From: Bacteroidota bacterium
GTDB taxonomy: Bacteria > Bacteroidota > Bacteroidia > AKYH767-A > 2013-40CM-41-45
Assembly (NCBI GenBank): GCA_016713765.1
Contig: JADJON010000001.1
Location: 1,674,001-1,738,000, forward strand
Reading direction: 5' to 3'
DNA: 64,000 nucleotides
Shown: one piece after another, positions 28,170 to 36,715 of the stretch
How the letters are laid out: the number at the start of each line of letters is the position of its first letter
Numbering within the stretch: the stretch's first letter is position 1
Translations under genes and position numbers: made by a program
The notes under the pieces: model-generated
The model's database searches: none
What the model saw: only the letters and a program-made list of their open reading frames with translations
What the model was told of the DNA's origin: nothing

Positions 28170-30764
28170 GTGAATTCTTTTACCCGATTCATCATTTTGT
28201 TCTTGGGCCTGCTTGCGGCTTCTGTCGCTAAGGCCGGTTCATTTTTTGAACGCTACTATGGCTCGGGAACTCCGGATCAGGGGGTTCATTTTACACAGGG
28301 GATCGACGGTAGTTTTCTGATTGTAGGTAGTTCCTGGGATTCACTCCTGGCCGCCAACCGGTACTACTTGTTGCATCTTGACTCCACCGGGACGCCTTTA
28401 TTCGACACAACCTTCTCCACCTCCTTTCAAACCCTGGCGCAATCGGTGACGGCCTTGCCCAACGGTGGATTTGCCATGGTAGGTACACGCATCGGATTTT
28501 TCTACGATGCGGTAACCGAGGTTCATCTGTTGGACGCTTCGGCACGCCCCCTGAATGCCCAGACGTTCCCGCCGTTCGACGGTTGGGGAACATCCGGCGT
28601 GGGAATATTCACCGCCCGCGACAGCAGTATTTGCGTGACGCATTTCACAGATGGTTTTTTGTCCTCCAATTTCTTTTCCATGCTCAACTTGGAAGATGAT
28701 CTCGGTGTACGCTGGACCGCCTTTCTTGCATACGATGGAGGTGCATTCAACGAACATTCCGCGGTGCAGTGTGAGGATGGAACTTTTTTATCGACTGCTT
28801 ATTTCCAGGATTACTGGTATTCGTGGCCGGATATTCTCTATGCTACTGAATGGCGCACGATCAACGAGAACGGATCGCAACGAACGGATTCCATCTACTC
28901 CTTTGGAATGGAGAGCCGATCAATTGCCTGCGGACCCGGGAAGCGGACCCTGCTGTCCGGAAGAACCGACTCCACCGGTAATGGCGATGGATGCACCGTT
29001 CTGCTCGATTCCGTTGGCATGCAGTTACTGCGTCGTACTTGGGGAAGTGACGCGTATGAAAACCCTGTTCAGATCATTGCTCTTCCTGATAGTGGCTGGG
29101 CGATCCTCGCGGAAACCGCTTCTCCTCAATTCCCGGGCCGGCAGGATCTTTTACTCTGCAGGTTCAATGCGTCTGGGGATAGTCTATGGTCGCGGAGGTT
29201 CGGCGGTCCTGCGAATGACCTTGGCCGACAACTGATGAGTCTTCCCGATGGGGGATTTGCCTTCCTGGGCACCTATGAAGACGCTGGAATTGGTCGAACC
29301 TATTTTGTCCGTACCGATGCCAACGGAATTGTCCAGACTCCCTATCGGATCACAGGCGATACTTCCTTCGCCTGCGCAGGCGATACCATCCAACTGGCCA
29401 TTCAACCATCACCGCCGACGGGGGCACACATAGAGTGGTCGAACGGCGATACTACCGAATCTGTTCAGGTCGTGGTGTCGGGTATTTTCCAGGCTACCAT
29501 TTACGTGTCCGGTAGTGATCCAGCCATGACCAATAGCTTTCCGGTCTACATTGCACCATTGCCTTCTGCCGATCTGGGTTTGCAGGATACCGTCGCCTTG
29601 TGTCGGAAAACGCCATTGGAACTATCCGGAACCACCGATCCGACCTATACTTACGCATGGTACCGGAACGATACCCTCATCGATGGCGAGACCGCGCCAT
29701 CGTTTACGCCGGAATTCAGCGGGACGTACACCCTTATCGTCAGCAATTATTGTAGCTTGGATACGGATCGCGTCGTTATCGACTCGCTCTACGAATTACC
29801 GGCCATACCGTTGGTTACCGCGAGTCGAGCCAATCCGATCTGTCCGGGCGACAGTGTTCAGTTGTTTATTCCTTCCGGAAGCGGAACGCAAGCGTGGTAT
29901 CAATTCGACGGAAGCGTAATTGACTTTATCGTCGGTGCGACGGATACCAGCTTATTCGCCTTTGAAAATCAGGGATACGGAGTTCGCGTAACCGACAACA
30001 ATTCCTGTAGTGTTCTGTCGGACCCCTACTGGGTCGAGCTGGATCAAGAGCTTTACTTCGTGAATGCCAATGGTCCGATTAGTTTTTGTGCCGGTGGCCA
30101 GGTGCAGTTGACGGCTGGGGCCGGGAGTGAATATGCATGGTCGTCCCTGGATTCGGTTCAGACAATAACCGTCAGTACCACTGGTCTGTACAGTTACACC
30201 TGCATCAGTCCGGCCGGATGTCCGAAAAGTTCCGATACCCTGCAGGTCACTATCCTCGACCTGCCGGTGATCAACCTGGGCGCCGATACGGTATTATGTA
30301 CCGCTGACACGCTGATGCTCGATGCGGGAAGCGGCTTCCTGTTTTATCAATGGTCGGATGGATCGTCGGACCAGTATTTCTCGTTGCCATTCACTTCACC
30401 GGACGATACCCTTTACATCGCCGCTTACGTCACCGATACGAACTATTGTTCAAACGGAGACACCGTACGCGTGATCATGACCATCTGTGACGGAATCAAT
30501 AGCACGGCGTTGCCGGAAGTTTTACAAGTCTTCCCCAACCCTGTTCCGACGGGATGGGATGCGGTCCGTGTCGAATTCGCTGACGCTGATGTAATAGGCG
30601 GACTACTGAGTCTCTTCAGTCAGGACGGCAAATGGATCCTCGATTTGGAAATGGTTGCCCCGCCCGGGTTAATCAGATTGCCACGTCTGAGTACCGGGGT
30701 GTATTACCTTGTTTTTTCAAAGAATGGGAGGATTTCGGCAACCCGCCGGCTAACCGTTCAGTAG
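28170..30764 (+). CDS. Secreted beta-propeller-like protein with Ig-like modules and T9SS type A sorting domain
   Basis: An 864-residue exported protein. The start is GTG at 28170, because a TAA lies two codons upstream and the signal peptide (FIILFLGLLAASVAKAG) begins there. No other start keeps it. Residues about 25-385 hold repeated units ending in GGFA-, WAIL- or FAFLGTYE-type strands with a Leu/His-rich stretch, the pattern of T9SS-linked beta-propellers. Residues about 390-775 are Ig-like modules, each with a C-x-G-D-(S/T) strand such as CAGDTIQLAI and CPGDSVQLFI. The last 80 residues (LQVFPNPVPTGWDAV ... GVYYLVFS ... RRLTVQ) are a T9SS type A sorting domain. Role unknown, probably a surface or extracellular structural protein. 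TAATTTCG at 28144-28151 is a weak promoter candidate. Confidence 0.87.
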   Translation: MNSFTRFIILFLGLLAASVAKAGSFFERYYGSGTPDQGVHFTQGIDGSFLIVGSSWDSLLAANRYYLLHLDSTGTPLFDTTFSTSFQTLAQSVTALPNGGFAMVGTRIGFFYDAVTEVHLLDASARPLNAQTFPPFDGWGTSGVGIFTARDSSICVTHFTDGFLSSNFFSMLNLEDDLGVRWTAFLAYDGGAFNEHSAVQCEDGTFLSTAYFQDYWYSWPDILYATEWRTINENGSQRTDSIYSFGMESRSIACGPGKRTLLSGRTDSTGNGDGCTVLLDSVGMQLLRRTWGSDAYENPVQIIALPDSGWAILAETASPQFPGRQDLLLCRFNASGDSLWSRRFGGPANDLGRQLMSLPDGGFAFLGTYEDAGIGRTYFVRTDANGIVQTPYRITGDTSFACAGDTIQLAIQPSPPTGAHIEWSNGDTTESVQVVVSGIFQATIYVSGSDPAMTNSFPVYIAPLPSADLGLQDTVALCRKTPLELSGTTDPTYTYAWYRNDTLIDGETAPSFTPEFSGTYTLIVSNYCSLDTDRVVIDSLYELPAIPLVTASRANPICPGDSVQLFIPSGSGTQAWYQFDGSVIDFIVGATDTSLFAFENQGYGVRVTDNNSCSVLSDPYWVELDQELYFVNANGPISFCAGGQVQLTAGAGSEYAWSSLDSVQTITVSTTGLYSYTCISPAGCPKSSDTLQVTILDLPVINLGADTVLCTADTLMLDAGSGFLFYQWSDGSSDQYFSLPFTSPDDTLYIAAYVTDTNYCSNGDTVRVIMTICDGINSTALPEVLQVFPNPVPTGWDAVRVEFADADVIGGLLSLFSQDGKWILDLEMVAPPGLIRLPRLSTGVYYLVFSKNGRISATRRLTVQ

Positions 30765-30799
30765 TATAAGTTCTTCATCTTTCGATAATTCCGGTTTTC

Positions 30800-30807
30800 T
30801 ACCTTTG
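30800..30807 (+). promoter_or_regulatory. Bacteroidetes -7 promoter element (TACCTTTG) of the metal cassette
   Basis: TACCTTTG is an exact match to TAnnTTTG and ends 6 bp before the ATG of the Cys-rich protein, so transcription would begin almost at the start codon (leaderless or near-leaderless). No convincing TTG was found 19-21 bp upstream. Confidence 0.55.
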
Positions 30808-30813
30808 CAAAAC

Positions 30814-31233
30814 ATGCGACGGATTCTCGCCATCGGATTGGCCTCTATTATCTTCCTGATCACTTCAGGAATGATAGTGACCGTTCATGAATGCCATTCG
30901 GAAGGCAAAAAAGATCTGTCCGTTTTTCAGGATAAAGGCTGCTGCAGTAAAAAAACGAATTCGTGTAAATCCGGATCATCGGATCGCATGAAGGCGATCG
31001 AATGTTGCGATGTCACGACCACCTGGATCGCAGCACATGTCGAGACGATTTTACTTGATTCCAAGACTGACTTATCACCCAAAGCGTTTTTTTCCGCGTT
31101 TTTTGCAAGTTTTTCGCCTTCTTTAGCCAACCCTTTGGCTGTTTTTTCAGTAAATTCAATATCGGATCCTCCGGATCTTGATAAGTCCTACCTGACATTC
31201 GGGTTGACTGATTTGGGTGTCTTCAGGATTTGA
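30814..31233 (+). CDS. HYC_CC_PP-like Cys-rich envelope protein
   Basis: A 139-residue protein from ATG 30814 (MRRILAIGLASIIFLITSGMIV). An upstream TTG in frame is within the promoter element. The N-terminal hydrophobic helix may be a signal or anchor. The Cys/His pattern is H25-E-C27-H28, C43-C44, C51, C64-C65, followed later by SDPPDLDKSY. This is the pattern of the small Bacteroidetes HYC_CC_PP family, named for these motifs, which is commonly found next to TonB-dependent receptors and HMA proteins. The Cys pairs suggest metal (possibly copper) or heme binding, but that is inferred from context. The TonB receptor begins 68 bp downstream, and an HMA protein follows it. Confidence 0.72.
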   Translation: MRRILAIGLASIIFLITSGMIVTVHECHSEGKKDLSVFQDKGCCSKKTNSCKSGSSDRMKAIECCDVTTTWIAAHVETILLDSKTDLSPKAFFSAFFASFSPSLANPLAVFSVNSISDPPDLDKSYLTFGLTDLGVFRI

Positions 31234-31253
31234 TTTGCCGTTCGTGCAATCGG

Positions 31254-31274
31254 TTTCCGTTTGGTAAACGGAAG
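31254..31274 (+). promoter_or_regulatory. Hairpin in the leader of the TonB-dependent receptor gene
   Basis: TTCCGTTT and AAACGGAA form an 8-bp perfect stem (loop GGT), ending 27 bp before the receptor ATG. Without a T-run it may be an attenuator, an RNA stability element or an operator-like dyad. There is no riboswitch consensus. Confidence 0.35.
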
Positions 31275-31301
31275 TTGTTTCATCCTTAACGGCATTCATC
31301 C

Positions 31302-33563
31302 ATGAATACGAATATCATCCAGCAACTACTGCGTTCTTGTCGGCGGATTCTGACAAGCATAGTCCTGCTACTTTGCTCCGCCACTGTTTACGGCCAGTCT
31401 GGCAATCTTCGTGGTACGGTAAGAAGTACGGCCTCGTCCGCTGGTCAGACGCCAGCACCACTTCCGGGAGCTACTGTTTTATGGCTCGGTACCATAGACG
31501 CTACCACGACCGACGCCAATGGAAATTTCGAAATCCGTCCGCCTGCCGGGTTCCCTGCCCGGTTAGTCGTCTCCTATGTTGGGTTCTTATCGGATACCGT
31601 GAACGTAGAGCAATCGCAATTCCTGGAAATCAGCCTGAAATCTTCCGCCCAATTGAAGGAAGTGGAAGTGACCGGCAAGCAGGATGCGATCAGCATTTCC
31701 AGTCTCAGTACCATTCAGGTTGAAAAGATCAACCAGAAAGAATTACTGCGGGCCGCCTGTTGCAATCTCTCGGAAGCCTTTGAAACCAATCCTACCGTAA
31801 GTGTTGCCTATACGGATGCGGTCACTGGAGCCCGAGAAGTGCAATTGCTCGGACTTTCCGGTATCTACAGCCAGCTTACGATAGAAAACATTCCCGCGTT
31901 CAGAGGACTTGCCGCTCCCTACGGGCTCACCTTTGTTCCCGGCCCCTGGATGGAGTCCATCCAGGTAACGAAAGGAGCCGGTGCTATCGTCAACGGATTC
32001 GAGGGGACTTCGGGTCAGATCAACATCGAGTACATCAAACCCGACAACGACGATCAGCCACGTTTTTTCCTCAACGCATTTGCTGAGCCGATGGGGTACT
32101 CGGACCTCAATGCCTTTCGTCGGTTCCGGTTGAATGACCATTGGAGCACGCTCCTGATGGTTCATGGAGACAAGATGTTCGGAAGTCAGGACCGCAACAA
32201 AGACGGCTGGATGGATATTCCCATGGGTCAGCAGGTCAATCTTTCCAATCGCTGGCAATATCATAGTAGAAAAAAGTTGGAAGCCCAGTTCGGATTCCGG
32301 TTCATGCTTGATGATCGCGATGGCGGACAAGTGGCAGGGGAAGGGAGTGGGAATCACCATGGCGGAGACTATATGACTTCTGTGCAGAATGCCCGAACGG
32401 AAGTATTCGGAAAACTCGGGATCGTCTTTCCTGAAAAACCCCTGAAGAGCATCGGCAATATTGCCCAAGTCAGCCTTCATCGGCTGCGCTCTTCATTCGG
32501 CTTCCGTTCCTACAATGCGGATCAAACCAGCTTTTTCGTTCAGTCGATCTACCAAAATGCGATTAATGCCGGGCAGCATCAGTACAAGATCGGTCTGAAC
32601 CTGCGCTACGACTTGCTGGAAGAATCCCTGTCAGGTAGCCCGGATACACTGGAGGAGCTAGTCCCGGGCGGATTTCTCGAATACTCCTGGCATTATTTCG
32701 ACCAACTGACGATCGTAGCGGGATACCGACTGGATTACCACAATCTGTTTGGCGTTTTTTCGACGCCCAGGGTTCATTTGAAATACGATATCAGCGAAGA
32801 CCTGGTCCTCCGGGCGAGTGCCGGAAAAAGCTACCGGGTACCATACCGGATCGCCGAAAACCTGTCGTTGCTGGTATCCAGCAAGCGGTTTGATTTTCAG
32901 GATGAGCTTCGTCCGGAGCAGGCCTGGAGCTATGGATTTAACCTCCTAAAACGATACCGGCTCTTTGGCAAGGATGGTTCAGTCCTGCTGGATCTGTTTC
33001 ATACCGATTTTATCGACCAGCTTGTTGTGGACCGATATGCAGACTCTTCCCGCGTGGTGTTTTTCAACCTGAAGGGAAGGAGCTACTCGAACAGTGCGCA
33101 GTTTACTGTCAACCAGGAGATCCTGTCACAGTTGGAGATCCGACTGGCGCTCAAGATCGATGATGTCCGTACCGATTACCTGAACGGCTTGGCCCGGAAA
33201 CCACTGGTTCCGTATCAGCGTGCCTTGGGTACACTTCACTATGAATCGACGGATCGGCGCTGGAAGGCCGACTATACCATGGTCTGGACTGGTATGAAAG
33301 CGCTACCGGTGACGTTCACCGATCCGGTGACGGGAATCCAGGACAAGGAATCACCTTCCTTCTTCACGACCAATATCCAATTGACCCGCGCTTTTCGGCG
33401 ATTGGAATTGTATGCCGGTTCTGAAAACCTGTTCGACTTCCGCCAACCCGCTCCGATCATCAATCGCGATGACCCTTATTCCGATCGATTTGATGCAGCG
33501 AATGTCTGGGGGCCGATTCTTGGGCGGAGGATCTACGCCGGATTCCGGTTTAAATGGCTCTGA
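31302..33563 (+). CDS. TonB-dependent receptor with carboxypeptidase-like N-terminal domain (probable metal uptake)
   Basis: A 753-residue outer-membrane receptor. After a signal peptide (VLLLCSATVYGQS) comes a CarboxypepD_reg-like domain (about 35-120, GATVLWLGTIDATTTDANG). Next is the plug (about 120-240), with LKEVEVTGKQD, AACCNLSEAFETNP and LLGLSGIYSQLTIENIP, and then a 22-strand-type barrel with a terminal strand IYAGFRFKWL ending in an aromatic residue-containing strand. The receptor sits between a Cys-rich HYC_CC_PP-like protein and an exported HMA protein, a set typical of metal-related TonB cassettes in Bacteroidetes, so I infer copper or another transition metal, unproven. The AACC Cys pair in the plug is notable. 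No SusD partner is present, which argues against a glycan receptor. Confidence 0.88.
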   Translation: MNTNIIQQLLRSCRRILTSIVLLLCSATVYGQSGNLRGTVRSTASSAGQTPAPLPGATVLWLGTIDATTTDANGNFEIRPPAGFPARLVVSYVGFLSDTVNVEQSQFLEISLKSSAQLKEVEVTGKQDAISISSLSTIQVEKINQKELLRAACCNLSEAFETNPTVSVAYTDAVTGAREVQLLGLSGIYSQLTIENIPAFRGLAAPYGLTFVPGPWMESIQVTKGAGAIVNGFEGTSGQINIEYIKPDNDDQPRFFLNAFAEPMGYSDLNAFRRFRLNDHWSTLLMVHGDKMFGSQDRNKDGWMDIPMGQQVNLSNRWQYHSRKKLEAQFGFRFMLDDRDGGQVAGEGSGNHHGGDYMTSVQNARTEVFGKLGIVFPEKPLKSIGNIAQVSLHRLRSSFGFRSYNADQTSFFVQSIYQNAINAGQHQYKIGLNLRYDLLEESLSGSPDTLEELVPGGFLEYSWHYFDQLTIVAGYRLDYHNLFGVFSTPRVHLKYDISEDLVLRASAGKSYRVPYRIAENLSLLVSSKRFDFQDELRPEQAWSYGFNLLKRYRLFGKDGSVLLDLFHTDFIDQLVVDRYADSSRVVFFNLKGRSYSNSAQFTVNQEILSQLEIRLALKIDDVRTDYLNGLARKPLVPYQRALGTLHYESTDRRWKADYTMVWTGMKALPVTFTDPVTGIQDKESPSFFTTNIQLTRAFRRLELYAGSENLFDFRQPAPIINRDDPYSDRFDAANVWGPILGRRIYAGFRFKWL

Positions 33564-33617
33564 TGACCCGGCATTAGGGTATAATTCTTGATACTGTTGA
33601 TATATAAAAACCTTCCC

Positions 33618-33968
33618 ATGTATAAGTTCACGCTGGCTGCGTTCCTGCTTCTTCTCGTCATAACCGCCGAAACGGTTGCCCAACAAACATCCGATACCGT
33701 CAGCGTTTTGACGACGGCGATCTGTTCATCGTGCAAGAATCGAATAGAAAACGACCTGAGCTTCGAAGCCGGAGTTCGAAAAGTAACCATGGACCTTGAC
33801 ACGAAGCGGGTGAGTGTCGTTTACAACCCCCAAAAGACGGACCCGGATAAGATCCGGCTGGCCATCACCCGCATCGGTTATGACGCTGATTCCTTGAAAG
33901 CGGATCAGAAAGCGTACAAACGACTTCCGGAATGTTGCCGTAATCACGATGCGGAACATCCGCACTGA
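33618..33968 (+). CDS. Exported heavy-metal-associated (HMA) domain protein
   Basis: A 116-residue protein starting at ATG 33618 (MYKFTLAAFLLLLVITAETVAQQ), a signal peptide that places it in the periplasm or on the envelope. An in-frame TTG upstream would hide the signal. The single HMA domain (about 28-100) has the metal-binding CxxC as C36-S-S-C39 (TAICSSCKNRIE) and a GYDADSL tail matching ferredoxin-like betaalphabetabetaalphabeta folds. It ends with a His/Cys-rich tail (CCRNHDAEHPH). Metal carriers of this fold are mostly cytoplasmic, so the exported version fits a receptor-linked shuttle for a soft metal, inferred. It is 54 bp behind the TonB receptor and its stop abuts that of the opposite amidohydrolase gene. 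Confidence 0.85.
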   Translation: MYKFTLAAFLLLLVITAETVAQQTSDTVSVLTTAICSSCKNRIENDLSFEAGVRKVTMDLDTKRVSVVYNPQKTDPDKIRLAITRIGYDADSLKADQKAYKRLPECCRNHDAEHPH

Positions 33969-35609
33969 TCATTCAGCTCCATAAACCAGTTCCCCGTTTA
34001 CATACGTACTCAGTACACGGGTCTGTGGTATCTGCTCTTCGTCGATCTCCATGATGTTACGGTCAAGCACGATGAAGTCCGCAAAGTAACCGTTGTCGAT
34101 CAAGCCTTTTTCCTCCTCTTCAAAATTAGCATAGGCCGCCCAGGTGGTCATGGCTTTCAGGACATCTTTACGCTTCATCGCTTCTTCCGCTCGAAAACCA
34201 TCCGGTGGATTGCCTTCAAGGTCCTTTCGTGACACGGCGGCATAAAAGGTGAGAAGGGGGTTGATGCGTTCGACGGGAAAGTCGGTTCCAAAAGCGATGG
34301 TTTCAGCTTCCCGCTCGAGTGAGCGATAAGCGTACGCTCCGGTCATTCGGTCTTTGCCCAAACGTTCTTCGGCCCAGTACATATCACTCGTAGCATGAGT
34401 CGGCTGTACGGACGGAATGATCGAGTATCGGCTGAAGTAATCCATGTCGGCGGGATCTACTACCTGGCAATGCTCGATCCTCCAGCGTCGTGGATTTTCT
34501 CCCGATAAATTCTCCCGATACAGCATCAGGATCGTTTTTACTGCGGAATCTCCGATGGCGTGGGTGCAAACCTGGAAACCGTTCTCGTGGGCTTCGTCCA
34601 TGATGTCGTTCATGTATGCAAGGTCATGCAACAGGAATCCATAATGCCCGGGTTGGTCGGCATACGGACGTTTCAGGCAGGCACCCCGGGACCCCAACGC
34701 ACCGTCGGCGTACACTTTAACGGCTCGTACGTTCAGGCGATCGGTCTTATAGGGACCTTTGGAAAAAAAGTAATCGCGCGTCTCCTTCGAATCCGAGATC
34801 ATCGCGTAGACACGCAGTTTGAGTTTCCCTTCCTGCTGCAGGCGATCGATCAGGAAGATACTGTCTTTACCCAGGCCGGCATCGTCAACCGTAGTAAGCC
34901 CGACGGAAAAGCAGTGCTGCTGTGCTTTCAGGAGCGCTTCGGCGTTGAGAGAATCGGGGAAAGGTGGGATCTTGGCCTTGACCAGGTCGACTGCATTGTC
35001 GATCAATAGTCCGGTAGGCTCACCGGATTGATTGAGCAATACCTCGCCGCCGGCAACCCGCGTATCCCCGTTAATACCTGCCAGTTGAAGCGCGACAGCA
35101 TTGCAGAGCGCCGCATGACCATCAATGCGCATCAGGAAAACCGGGACAGTCGGGTAAAGGCTGTCAAGCCGTTCCCGGGTAGGGAAGGAGTGATCTTCCC
35201 AGTCGTTCTGATCCCAGCCTCGGCCCAGGAGCCAACTGAATTTATTCGTCTTAGAAAATGCATTCAAAAGTTCCAATGCAGCTTCATACGAGCGCGAGCC
35301 TGTCAGATCGCACTTCAATAGATCACTTGCATACCCGAAAAAGTGGCAGTGAGCGTCGATGAACCCCGGAAGGACGGTACGCCCTTTCAAATCGACTTTT
35401 TTAGGGGCATCAAAGCCGTCGAGAATGTCATCATCCGACCCGGTACTGACGATTCGGCCGTCACGCACTGCAAAGGCCTGAAGATTCGAGGAACTGCTTT
35501 CGCCGGAATAGATGGTCCCGTTGAAATAAAGAACATCGGCTTTGCGTTTTCCGCAGGAACTTAGCAGGGCCAACAGGAGAACGAATGCAAGAGCGATAAT
35601 ACGAGCCAT
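33969..35609 (-). CDS. Amidohydrolase family 3 (YtcJ-like) lipoprotein
   Basis: A 546-residue metal-dependent hydrolase. The N-terminus is a lipoprotein signal (FVLLLALLSSC, Cys19) so it should be anchored to a membrane. The family pattern is clear: a beta-sandwich first domain (LYFNGTIYSGESSS), the metal-binding GFIDAHCHFFG (HxH), then GRGWDQNDWE, a later His segment QVCTHAIGDSAV and RIEHCQVVDPAD, and the conserved Asp in AFGTDFPVE. This is the Amidohydro_3 group, whose substrates are usually unknown. Its stop directly abuts the HMA gene stop. The start ATG 35609 faces the DinB gene over about 60 bp. Active-site residues are all present, so it is probably active. Confidence 0.93.
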   Translation of the reverse strand: MARIIALAFVLLLALLSSCGKRKADVLYFNGTIYSGESSSSNLQAFAVRDGRIVSTGSDDDILDGFDAPKKVDLKGRTVLPGFIDAHCHFFGYASDLLKCDLTGSRSYEAALELLNAFSKTNKFSWLLGRGWDQNDWEDHSFPTRERLDSLYPTVPVFLMRIDGHAALCNAVALQLAGINGDTRVAGGEVLLNQSGEPTGLLIDNAVDLVKAKIPPFPDSLNAEALLKAQQHCFSVGLTTVDDAGLGKDSIFLIDRLQQEGKLKLRVYAMISDSKETRDYFFSKGPYKTDRLNVRAVKVYADGALGSRGACLKRPYADQPGHYGFLLHDLAYMNDIMDEAHENGFQVCTHAIGDSAVKTILMLYRENLSGENPRRWRIEHCQVVDPADMDYFSRYSIIPSVQPTHATSDMYWAEERLGKDRMTGAYAYRSLEREAETIAFGTDFPVERINPLLTFYAAVSRKDLEGNPPDGFRAEEAMKRKDVLKAMTTWAAYANFEEEEKGLIDNGYFADFIVLDRNIMEIDEEQIPQTRVLSTYVNGELVYGAE

Positions 35610-35669
35610 TCAGGAGGGGGTTGTAGCTGCAAAGTAAACCAATATCTTCGCAGTAAACTCGCTTTGCCA

Positions 35670-36209
35670 ATGGAAACAATTGAAATCATGCGCTTTCCCA
35701 TCGGGCGATTTTCAACTCCTTCGGAGTGTACGCCGGAATTGCGTAAAGAATGGATCCGGATCATCTCGGTGACGCCGGAACGGTTGCGACTACTGGTGGA
35801 AGGCCTGACCGATCAGCAATTGGATACCCCTTATCGTGACGGCGGTTGGACAGTCCGGCAGGTGGTGCATCACCTGGTCGACAGTCATATCAACAGTTAC
35901 ATCAGGTTCAAACTGACGATCACGGAAGATCACCCTACGATCAAGCCATACCAGGAAGAGCGATGGGCGGAATTGGGTGATGGTAAGCAGGCTCCGATCG
36001 AGGTTTCGCTTCCTTTGTTGGAAGCGCTTCATCGGCGATGGGTGTATTTCCTCAAGACGATGGCTGAGGATGATTGGAAGCGCAAGTACTATCATCCGGA
36101 ATCGAAACGCGATTTTGATCTGGAGGAGGCATTGGCGATGTATGCCTGGCATTGCGAACACCATCTCGCGCATATACGGCAACTGAAACAGCGTTTACAA
36201 TGGGCATGA
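35670..36209 (+). CDS. DinB-fold (YfiT/bacillithiol S-transferase-like) metal-dependent protein
   Basis: A 179-residue four-helix-bundle protein. The DinB-superfamily metal ligands are in the usual places: H67/H68 in QVVHHLVDSH, and H161, H164, H165 in HCEHHLAHIRQL. Order and spacing match YfiT/BstA (H67-H160-H164 in the Bacillus protein). Family members transfer thiols or hydrolyse small electrophiles. The start is ATG 35670 (METIEIMRFP). A TTG six bases upstream is less likely. TATCTTCG at about 35641-35660 resembles the -7 element weakly. Its stop overlaps the start of the next gene by the ATGA of 36206-36209, so the two are translationally coupled. Confidence 0.9.
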   Translation: METIEIMRFPIGRFSTPSECTPELRKEWIRIISVTPERLRLLVEGLTDQQLDTPYRDGGWTVRQVVHHLVDSHINSYIRFKLTITEDHPTIKPYQEERWAELGDGKQAPIEVSLPLLEALHRRWVYFLKTMAEDDWKRKYYHPESKRDFDLEEALAMYAWHCEHHLAHIRQLKQRLQWA

Positions 36210-36616
36210 TCATTCGGAACGCGCAACTGATTGTTACATTGTTCGTCGCGTGCTTACTCGTTTCTGAAGCGAACGCGCAACTCAATCAGGTAGACCCGGA
36301 TAAGGCCGGCGAGCAGTTGAAGACGTATTTTTTCGTCATGCTGGTCAAGGGCCCGAACAGGACCCAGGATTCGGCAACAGTGGTGCAAATGCAACGCGGT
36401 CACCTCGAGAACATGGATCGCATGGCCAAAGAGGGTAAACTCGATATCGCAGGTCCCTTTGCCACGGACATCGACTGGCGCGGAATCCTGATCTTCAATA
36501 TGGATTCAGAGGAGGCGGTCAGGAAAGAACTGGAACTGGACCCCATGATCCAGGCCGGCAGGCTGAGTTACCTGATTCATCCCTGGATGTCCATGAAGGG
36601 CGCGGTCTTGCGGTAG
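36206..36616 (+). CDS. Exported YciI-like protein
   Basis: A 136-residue protein started at ATG 36206, giving an ATGA overlap with the upstream gene. An ATG at 36200 is equally possible. The N-terminus (QLIVTLFVACLLVSEANA) is a Sec signal peptide, and the mature part is a YciI-type ferredoxin-like alpha/beta domain. It carries YFFVMLVKGPNR, MQRGHLENMDRMAKEGKLDIAGPF, RGILIFNMDS and a final DPMIQAGRLSYLIHPW, which contains the invariant His/Asp-type pair of the family. YciI proteins are usually cytoplasmic and may have dehydrochlorinase-like or regulatory roles, so export is unusual. Function unknown. A 10-bp hairpin follows it. Confidence 0.82.
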   Translation: MIIRNAQLIVTLFVACLLVSEANAQLNQVDPDKAGEQLKTYFFVMLVKGPNRTQDSATVVQMQRGHLENMDRMAKEGKLDIAGPFATDIDWRGILIFNMDSEEAVRKELELDPMIQAGRLSYLIHPWMSMKGAVLR

Positions 36617-36636
36617 GATTTCCCTTAACCTTTTTT

Positions 36637-36667
36637 AAGAACGGGAGGCCAACTTTTTCCCGTTCTT
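36637..36667 (+). terminator. Hairpin after the YciI-like gene
   Basis: AAGAACGGGA (36637-36646) pairs with TCCCGTTCTT (36658-36667), a perfect 10-bp stem with a loop rich in T. It lies 20 bp after the stop. The T-run is in the loop and on the left flank, so efficiency is uncertain. Confidence 0.55.
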
Positions 36668-36715
36668 GCAGTAGAAAACCAGTCGGCCGCCGACCGGCCC
36701 GACAATTCCTTTCTT

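Noticed and set aside
31254..31274. Cobalamin or other riboswitch before the TonB receptor
   Set aside because: Only an 8-bp hairpin is visible; none of the conserved riboswitch sequence blocks are there.
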